From contig URPS01000020.1 of assembly GCA_900549855.1 (NCBI GenBank), forward strand, positions 1-39,073: 39,073 bases of DNA, given 5' to 3'. This DNA comes from an uncultured bacterium (GTDB taxonomy: Bacteria > Cyanobacteriota > Vampirovibrionia > Gastranaerophilales > Gastranaerophilaceae). Positions 33,501 to 39,073 of this stretch are shown piece after piece (position 1 is the stretch's first letter; every line of letters starts with the position of its first letter). The position numbers were made by a program, and so were the translations under genes. The notes below the pieces were generated by a model, which saw nothing but the letters and a program-made list of their open reading frames with translations, was not told where the DNA came from and did no database searches.

Positions 33501-36500
33501 CGGATTTGAGAGTTTGAGTTTTTGAGAAATTTATCGTGTTGTTTCTGACAATCCCGTCCTTGTCTGTTGTTTTAATTACAAGCGCAGCTTTGCCGACAGA
33601 ATCAAATGTGATACCGACTCCATCACTCTTCTTGATTACACCCAATTGAGTATCATCCGCTGCGGCACCAGTTCCGCTTGTCATCAACGTACCCATAGTT
33701 TTATTGGAATATATTGTTTTGTATGAACTTGTATCATCCGTTGAGCCATTAGTTACTACAACTAGCCTATCTGAAACGGCATTTGTAGGTTTATCTGTTG
33801 ATGTTTTATATGTATAACCAGTGCCTACGTTGAGATAATATTTACCATTTATATATGTTGATGAACCACCTGAATCTCCAAATAGCACTCTCAAATTATC
33901 TGACATAGAAACAATCCAACCATTAGAGGTACCACCTAACACAATCTGTGAGTCTGAATTAAAATCGAGCTTAACTTTATTTCCGAAATTTTGTTTTAAA
34001 TCTCCCAGAGTTGTAGAAGAGTCTATTGTAATCATATAAATTGAGCCATCAGCACTTTGAACTCCAATGGTTCCTTCTTCTTCAAGCCCTAACTCTCCAA
34101 AAGTCGTATCGTTAGTAAACTGAATCTTATTGCTTTTTGTTGACGCTAATTTGTTAGAAGTTGTTTCTTGTTTTTTTACTGTTTTTTGGATTGTGACACT
34201 GTAGGTATTATTATTTCCATACAACCACTTAAATGCATCCATAAAATTAGCATCAATTAATGAAATGTAATTTTTATCATTTCCGCTCAAAGTAACTTTA
34301 CCATCAGATAGTGTGGCAGTAATACCGTCAACATTGTTATTTACCCAGTCTAACAAATTTTGAACAGTACTAGAGTCGGTAATTGTCATATAATTCTTTT
34401 TAGAGTTTCCGGTTGCGCAATCTTTTGTGCTTAAAACAGCTACAGTACCAGTATTAATACCAAGGTCAGTAAGCTTAACTTTATTAGTTATCTTTCCATT
34501 TACATTTGGATATTTCTTGGAGCTCGTCCAATAAATGTCTTGGTCACTTCGATAAGACATTACATCAGATGAGTTAAAACCTAAAACTGTGTATAAGTCG
34601 CGGTTATTGTCATAAGAACTAAATTCTTGACCTAAATAAATTTGCCTAATATTAGAACCTTCGTTTATGCCAAGAGTAACTTTTCCATCACCAGATATTT
34701 TTGCATTAATGCCTAATGAATTTAAATAATTCAATACATCATTAACCGTCGTAGCATATGTTACGGACATAGTATAAGTAGTTCCATAATAATCACCGTC
34801 AGATGTTTTCTGGATAGATATAGAAATATTCTTTACATCTCCCATTACAGATTTTAACCTTGTAGTGCCGGACACTTTTTTACTAGCAACTTGTCCTTTA
34901 TAAGAGTTTTTTTCTAATATCTTAAAAATCCCATATATACCCCCTCCTTGAGAGCCGTAGTAACCAGCAGTGGACTCTGAATAGCTAATATAAGAATCTC
35001 CACCAACAATTGTAAAATATCCATTTTCTATTTTGGTTTCTATACCACTTTGTTTTAAAGCGGCTCTCAAATCTCCAACTGTAGCACTTGATGTAATAGT
35101 AAAAATTCTACTATATTCTGTAGCACCAGACTTCACTGAGTAAAAAATTGTCTTTTTGCCACATAATTCATTTAATAATGTACTATCTGTTATCAAATTG
35201 CCACTAGAATCTCTTACTTGTACAGTAGAAGTAAGTGTTGCACCCACAGTTGCATTGTACGTATACCCGCTACCTACAGTTTCGTAAGCATGCACATAAC
35301 TTGTTATCGCTAAGTTTTCCAGCAGAGTTCCACCAATAAGATTATATTTTGTTGAATCACTATTTGTATCAAAAGAAATTGTATTGTTGCTTGAATTAAT
35401 TCGCATACTAATACCGTATTTCGATGACAAAGTGCTTTTAAGATCTCCTAGTGTACTAGAGCCGCTGACAGTTATTGTTTTTGAAGTATAACTCATGTTA
35501 TCTCTACGCATAATTAACGTACCGGAACCTATACCCAGCTGTTCTAAACGCATACTTTCAGCAAGTGGTAATGCTTGTTTGATAAGAATAGAATCTGTAG
35601 AAGTCATAGATATACCACGAGTTGTAGAGACTGTTGTTGTTTGGGTTTTTATAGTTAAACCAAGTCTTCCTAGATCTCCATAATTTTCTCTAGTTGTTTC
35701 ACCACTAGGAAGTGTAAGAGAGTAGGAATAATTAATGGTCTCAATTCTAGTTATATTACTATTTGAATAATCATATGTTATAACACCACTCTTCATACTT
35801 GCTTTTATTCCATATTTTTCTAGTAAGTTGAAATATTCCAAAAAAGTGGTATTTTCTCCTATATTTATAGAATCGTAATTATTATTAGAATCATATAAGT
35901 TAAAATAACCATAACTAGAGTTTGAATGATATTTTACATAATTAGAAACTTTAGAATATTCATTTGCAACATTTGTATAATAAGTAGAAGTAAAAGTTTT
36001 GTTTATTGTAACAGTTTGACCCTCAATCTTAATACCATTTACTACATCTATACCCAACACATCAGCCAAATCGCCATTAACATAATAGCTATCAGATGTA
36101 AGAGTAATGTATCCATCATAAAGATTTGCTTTAATACCGTAAACGTCAAGCATATCAAACAAATCTTGGAATGTTTGAGCATTACTGCTTATTTTTATAG
36201 AACTCAAAACTTTATTATCTGTTCTAGACACTATGTTCATAGAACGACCGGCAGCTTTTATATTAGCTTGCGCAAATGTATTTGTCGCATCAATTGCCAT
36301 TGTTACACTATAATTACCGCCAATTGAACCTGTCATTGTTACGGAAGTTGAAACCCCTATTCCCAAAGCTTCTGCAACCGAACCACGAACGAAGTTTCCG
36401 TTAGAAGAATTTAATGTGATAACACCATCTTTTATCGTACCAGTTACACCACATTTTGATAATTTACTAAATATATCATCAATTGTCATTGACTCTGTTA

Positions 36501-38598
36501 CAGTTATTTCATTAACAAGTGCATTTTTAGAATCGTAAACAGCCAATGCGTATCCACTTGAAGGTTTTGCGGTACTTATACCTAAATCTTTGAGTGTATC
36601 ATAAGCAGTAGCATAAGTGACAGTCTTTGTCGCCAATACGTTACCATTTGTATAAATCTTTTGAGTATTACCGCTACCGCTCGTAACTCCTAATACGTCC
36701 GCGACTTTACCGCTAACAGTACCTTCTGATACGGTCAAAACACCTTTCGTATTGAAAGATGCACTCAAACCTGCATTATTCAGTTTTGTAACAACTTCAT
36801 CTATAGTATTGGTTCCTGCAACACTTATCGTTGTAGTTGCACCGGAAGAACTTTTAGCAATTATTTTTGTATTATTTCCAACCGCAGACCAACCATCAAG
36901 TTCTTGCAATTTAGTACTGCCATTTGCGTCTGTAACAGTTGTAATAACAGTCTTAACGCTCAACGCACCGGAAGTTTGGCTCTTGGAATCCACATTTTTA
37001 GTTAAACCTAAAGCCGAAATTATGCCGGTATTTCCGCTATCTATAATCTCTGCATTAGCAATACTAAAATTACCATCAGAATCCAATGTCGCAGTCACAC
37101 CTTTGCCGGCAAGAAAATTCATCAAGCCGGACAATGTTGTATTCTGGTCAATTGTATATGTGTACGTCGCATCATTAGCCTTGACTTGTATTGCACCATT
37201 CTTAATCGTACCAAGTTGAGATATCTTAGTAGAACCCGTCGCTGCTGCCTCGGTCGTTATTGTTTTAACAGTTTTCAATGCAGAAGAAGTTTGAGTTTTA
37301 GAGCTTACATTCGTCGTTAAGCCTAATGCTGAAACAAGTCCTGTGTTTCCAACATCTACAATCTCTGCGTTTTTGATTGTAAACACACCATCACTTGACA
37401 AAGACGCATCTATACCTTTGCTAGTCAAAGCTGAAACAAGTCCGGACAAAGTTGTATTCTGGTCAATTGCAATTGTATAGGTACTTCCATTCGCCTTGAC
37501 TTGAACATTACCGTTCTTAATCGTACCGAGTTGAGATATCTTAGTAGAACCGGTGGCAGCAGATTCCGTAGTCGTAATAGAAACAGTTTTTAATCCTGTA
37601 GCTGTCTGTGTTTTGGAGTTTACATCCATTTGGAGTCCAAGTGCCGTAATTATACCGGTATTACCGACATCAACAATTTCTGCGTCTTTAATCTGAAAAA
37701 CTCCGTCATTCGTAAGTTTTGCTTCAATACCCTTGGATTGAAGATTATTAATAAGGCTCGCAAGCGTTGTATTACCGTCAATTGCGATATTATATGACGT
37801 ATTATTTGCTTTAACCTGAATATTGCCGCTCTTAATAGTTCCTAGTTCAGAAAGTTTAGTTCCGCCGGTTGCTGCTGCGACAATAGTTTCAGTGTTAGTA
37901 AGTTTTAAATCAGAACTTTCGTATCCGCCTGTTGATTTAAGGTGCAAAGCTTCCACAATACCTGTTCCGACGCTTCCGTCTGCGTGTTTTGTCAGTGTAT
38001 CATCAATTGCGCCTGATGAAAGATTTATACTAAAAACACCGGAAGTTTCGCTATAACTAGCATCAACACCTATGTTTTTCATCTTGGTGATAAAATTAGA
38101 AATCGTATCATTTTCGCCAATCGTAACAGTGTGTTTTGTACCATTAACCGTAACCCCGATATCACCTGCTTTCACTCCGATAGCAGAAAGTTTTGTATCC
38201 ATCGTAGCGGTTGCGCTCTGAATAATTGTTGTAAGGTTTTTAAAGCCTGATACCGCTTGTGTTCCAGTCGCAAGTTTGTCCACAGTAATATCATAGCTTG
38301 CCTCTTCTGCCTCTGTAGTTGCGGCAGCGGTCAAAATGCTTGTATCAGAAGAATTCGCAAGTTTTTGAGCAAATATATCCATTGAACCGACGCCAAACTT
38401 AGCATCTGTAACTTTTTCCAACATTGTACGGAACGACGTGAAGAAAGACTTGATTTTTGACAACGTCTCTTGTGTTGTCTGAACCTTTGTTTTTTCTTCC
38501 TCATAAGTCTCAACCTTAGCTTTCTTTAGCGCAACCAAAGATTCCACCCACGAAGAGGTGTCCAATCCTGATGCTAATCCGCTAAATGATATGCCCAT
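30514..38598 (-). CDS. fliD: Giant FliD-like flagellar cap protein with about 20 IN-like repeats
   Basis: FliD caps the flagellar filament and guides flagellin folding; it is exported without a signal peptide, as here. Residues 1-100 match FliD_N (GISFSGLASGLDTSSWVESL, LKKAKVETYEEEKTKVQ). The last 270 (from about TVEKDKESVATALSDIVDSYN to QMQQQYSSFLS) match FliD_C, including the final coiled coil. Usual FliD is 400-700 residues; this one is 2,694. The excess is about 20 repeats of about 85-115 residues of flagellin-IN type: L-x-x-LG-x-x-x-G-x-I, ITIDxNTTLxxLIxxLxxxGI, then AxL/VSxDGxxxI. Two tracts are recent tandem copies: near residues 240-550 (nt 36960-37880) and near 1750-2090 (nt 32340-33330). 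The middle is Tyr/Asn/Ser-rich and AT-richer. AAAGGA precedes the ATG. An adhesin-like role of the cap is plausible. Confidence 0.9.
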   Translation of the reverse strand: MGISFSGLASGLDTSSWVESLVALKKAKVETYEEEKTKVQTTQETLSKIKSFFTSFRTMLEKVTDAKFGVGSMDIFAQKLANSSDTSILTAAATTEAEEASYDITVDKLATGTQAVSGFKNLTTIIQSATATMDTKLSAIGVKAGDIGVTVNGTKHTVTIGENDTISNFITKMKNIGVDASYSETSGVFSINLSSGAIDDTLTKHADGSVGTGIVEALHLKSTGGYESSDLKLTNTETIVAAATGGTKLSELGTIKSGNIQVKANNTSYNIAIDGNTTLASLINNLQSKGIEAKLTNDGVFQIKDAEIVDVGNTGIITALGLQMDVNSKTQTATGLKTVSITTTESAATGSTKISQLGTIKNGNVQVKANGSTYTIAIDQNTTLSGLVSALTSKGIDASLSSDGVFTIKNAEIVDVGNTGLVSALGLTTNVSSKTQTSSALKTVKTITTEAAATGSTKISQLGTIKNGAIQVKANDATYTYTIDQNTTLSGLMNFLAGKGVTATLDSDGNFSIANAEIIDSGNTGIISALGLTKNVDSKSQTSGALSVKTVITTVTDANGSTKLQELDGWSAVGNNTKIIAKSSSGATTTISVAGTNTIDEVVTKLNNAGLSASFNTKGVLTVSEGTVSGKVADVLGVTSGSGNTQKIYTNGNVLATKTVTYATAYDTLKDLGISTAKPSSGYALAVYDSKNALVNEITVTESMTIDDIFSKLSKCGVTGTIKDGVITLNSSNGNFVRGSVAEALGIGVSTSVTMTGSIGGNYSVTMAIDATNTFAQANIKAAGRSMNIVSRTDNKVLSSIKISSNAQTFQDLFDMLDVYGIKANLYDGYITLTSDSYYVNGDLADVLGIDVVNGIKIEGQTVTINKTFTSTYYTNVANEYSKVSNYVKYHSNSSYGYFNLYDSNNNYDSINIGENTTFLEYFNLLEKYGIKASMKSGVITYDYSNSNITRIETINYSYSLTLPSGETTRENYGDLGRLGLTIKTQTTTVSTTRGISMTSTDSILIKQALPLAESMRLEQLGIGSGTLIMRRDNMSYTSKTITVSGSSTLGDLKSTLSSKYGISMRINSSNNTISFDTNSDSTKYNLIGGTLLENLAITSYVHAYETVGSGYTYNATVGATLTSTVQVRDSSGNLITDSTLLNELCGKKTIFYSVKSGATEYSRIFTITSSATVGDLRAALKQSGIETKIENGYFTIVGGDSYISYSESTAGYYGSQGGGIYGIFKILEKNSYKGQVASKKVSGTTRLKSVMGDVKNISISIQKTSDGDYYGTTYTMSVTYATTVNDVLNYLNSLGINAKISGDGKVTLGINEGSNIRQIYLGQEFSSYDNNRDLYTVLGFNSSDVMSYRSDQDIYWTSSKKYPNVNGKITNKVKLTDLGINTGTVAVLSTKDCATGNSKKNYMTITDSSTVQNLLDWVNNNVDGITATLSDGKVTLSGNDKNYISLIDANFMDAFKWLYGNNNTYSVTIQKTVKKQETTSNKLASTKSNKIQFTNDTTFGELGLEEEGTIGVQSADGSIYMITIDSSTTLGDLKQNFGNKVKLDFNSDSQIVLGGTSNGWIVSMSDNLRVLFGDSGGSSTYINGKYYLNVGTGYTYKTSTDKPTNAVSDRLVVVTNGSTDDTSSYKTIYSNKTMGTLMTSGTGAAADDTQLGVIKKSDGVGITFDSVGKAALVIKTTDKDGIVRNNTINFSKTQTLKSVFDTLNSYGLNAFVDGAGMVSVSSTELSDFDISGTLGEFLLGKNYIKKFDTKSEGLKTKTTTTQTIGATRDTLLSSLGVTAGEFYIYKDGVKNLAVVSSDETLGSFLDKLSAMGIQAGLVTSGSSSKIMLNAQGDTYIAASGASGASNILTKLFNGQTAKGNVSYQGKENVKSTSTQTVAADRSGLLSAYGVTAGELYVYQNGERHTVQISSDETIGSLIDTLAGYGLKAELVKNGNSSKIVLSGSGDSYIAKSNNASGASNIVDKLFGGSSAVVNESSYTGVESITTRATATIGATESTALSSLGVTAGEYYIYNNGVKYTALISSEETLGSFMNTLKSFGIQTGLINNGNATNLLLIGSGNSYIAKSNSVSNASNVVEKLFGASGASTSYSYTGSELLYSTVTHTTTATTDSLLSKFDTPWGGATLKSAGDLVVMVNGETKTVRITETETFGSLVDKLKGAGIQADFLNGKLYITNAGDLSVIADRTTSALFNPNSNLKLTSKSVLNGFMSSTATVQSTTTIVEEHSASASAYADMNTKLSTLGITSGSLSVYRNGEKALINVESSHTLGDIRSLVSQKFSNVDMKFDDNGKLVFYSTDKDVSVELGNTTDTSNFLAVTGVVKTKDGTAESARALYTVNGDSKVMADGIFRRGKVTAGTFVVGTERIEINANTTINDLVSMINNAAGTNATAYWDTIDGKLVIKSRSSGAALINIEAGTSNFTDIMGYTTSEWNADGSLKVSRMNVDTQELGSNAQFRINGTSYTATSNTITSDITRIKGVTLNLNGLTSGSAIKVTVEKDKESVATALSDIVDSYNELMSNVDEAIAKEGALKNQTTLKMIRNQLRSLMTSSDLGATTFRNLSAIGISVEAASASNISTSNSSIISLNFDKDKFFKAYEADADAVKALLIGGKDNKGIFTNVETLVDNALQSVSGYFAITESSYNRELTNWNTKITKANKEIDRYKSRLEKKFSSMDLTISQMQQQYSSFLS

Positions 38599-39073
38599 GT
38601 CTATTCCTTTGTTTTGTTTGTTCTATGGTTTGTGTTTAGTTATATCGTTTGTCTTGTAGTTATTTTTTTAAGTTATTGGTGCATTGGATGCACCCTACTA
38701 TGGTTTTGGCGCATTCCCTCTCCTCGGGGGAGGGTTAGGGTGGGGGCCAATCCACTGTGTTTTGCATTTGTTCTATGTTTTATATTTTGTTATTGGTGCA
38801 TTGAATACACCCTACAATGTTTGTTTTGTTATTTGTTTTATTTTTTTGCATTTGTAATTTTGTTTATTTGTTTAATCCTTATATTTATTAACTCTACAAT
38901 GTTTTTGGCGCATCCCCTCCCTTTATAGGGGGAGGGTTAGGGTGGGGGCTAATCTAACCCCTTCGTTTAGTGTAAAGGGTGGGGGCTTTCCCGCAAGGGT
39001 TCTCAAATCTTTGTCTTCCCCCTCGCCCCTTGTGGGAGAGGGTAGAATTTCAAGTTGAGCTTTGCGAAACTTA
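38599..39073. repeat. Repeat-rich gene-free end of the window
   Basis: No gene is supported. Two GGTGCAT-tg(g/a)-AT(G/A)CACC palindromes lie at 38678-38694 and 38795-38811, each followed by CTAC. Two copies of the GCATYCCCTC...GGGAGGGTTAGGGTGGGGGC repeat lie at 38710-38748 and 38907-38952. 39008-39073 repeats 30314 onward and is the inverse of the window start. The plus-strand open frame here is low-complexity Phe/Leu/Cys-rich sequence. Confidence 0.8.

Noticed and set aside
35926..36327. 133-codon plus-strand frame inside fliD
   Set aside because: An Ile/Cys/Asn-rich mirror of the AT-rich FliD middle region, without start signals or a recognisable domain.
36752..37219. 155-codon open frame on the plus strand inside fliD
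   Set aside because: It runs antisense to the repeat-rich FliD coding frame, is low-complexity Val/Ala/Pro-rich, has no ribosome-binding site and arises from repeat codon bias.
32340..37880. CRISPR array
   Set aside because: The periodic repeats are 316-346 bp coding units in one frame, not 25-40 bp repeats with unique spacers. No cas genes are present.
38599..38670. Sigma-28 promoter for the giant fliD
   Set aside because: AACGATAT is present on the minus strand, but the matching -35 at 11-bp spacing is poor, unlike the clear site at 16866-16892.
38614..38928. 104-codon plus-strand frame at the end of the window
   Set aside because: Translation of T-rich intergenic DNA and repeat copies; low-complexity Phe/Leu/Cys and no ribosome-binding site.

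Overview
The window is AT-rich, gene-dense DNA from a Gram-negative-type, flagellated bacterium. The Gram-negative reading rests on a KdsC-type KDO-8-phosphate phosphatase (28883-29419), murA, a lipoprotein parvulin foldase, a FliD-like cap protein and a FliA (sigma-28)-type promoter. Gene content, low GC and a 390-residue protein beginning MGMAASQ fit what I remember of Gastranaerophilales (Vampirovibrionia/Melainabacteria) gut genomes. That placement is an inference from memory, not a search result. Both ends of the window lie in copies of one interspersed repeat in opposite orientations, so it may be a whole assembly contig broken at repeats.

Layout. 1-473: repeat-filled leader. 474-2450: murA, a small duplicated-motif protein and a convergent small protein. 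2646-7696: mfd, a parvulin-type lipoprotein and, after a terminator, a GNAT acetyltransferase. 7697-8304: two MITE-like elements with GTCATTGCGAG termini. 8305-9974 (minus): dGTPase-like gene and lipM-like octanoyltransferase, translationally coupled. 10072-12148: MgtC-family membrane protein and a TPR membrane protein. 12196-12978 (minus): lone oligopeptide-type ABC ATPase. 13040-15549: AI-2E-family permease and a radical-SAM protein. 15654-16826 (minus): MGMAASQ protein behind a near-perfect sigma-28 promoter. 17120-17196: initiator tRNA-fMet.

17152-28319 is an integrated element of about 11.1 kb, flanked by 46-bp direct repeats of the 3' part of tRNA-fMet. Its core is a tyrosine integrase, a Cro/CI-type repressor divergent from an excisionase, a TOPRIM/DUF3987-type primase-helicase and a small terminase-small-subunit-like protein. 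There are no capsid, tail, portal or large-terminase genes and no relaxase. This resembles a phage satellite (PICI-like) or a small integrative element. Cargo sits at both ends. On the left is a three-gene operon: GHKL ATPase with a STAS-like N-terminus, a DUF4325 STAS-like protein and a PIN nuclease. On the right is an operon of a TRL-like secreted protein, a secreted ankyrin protein and a PD-(D/E)XK nuclease, followed by a second XRE regulator and a two-gene membrane cassette. The left cassette is the best candidate for an undescribed, possibly anti-phage, system.

After the element come a small hypothetical gene, kdsC and rph, with interspersed repeats between them. Last is a giant minus-strand gene (30514-38598) encoding a 2,694-residue FliD-like cap protein. 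About 20 flagellin-IN-like repeats are inserted between its normal FliD N- and C-terminal domains.
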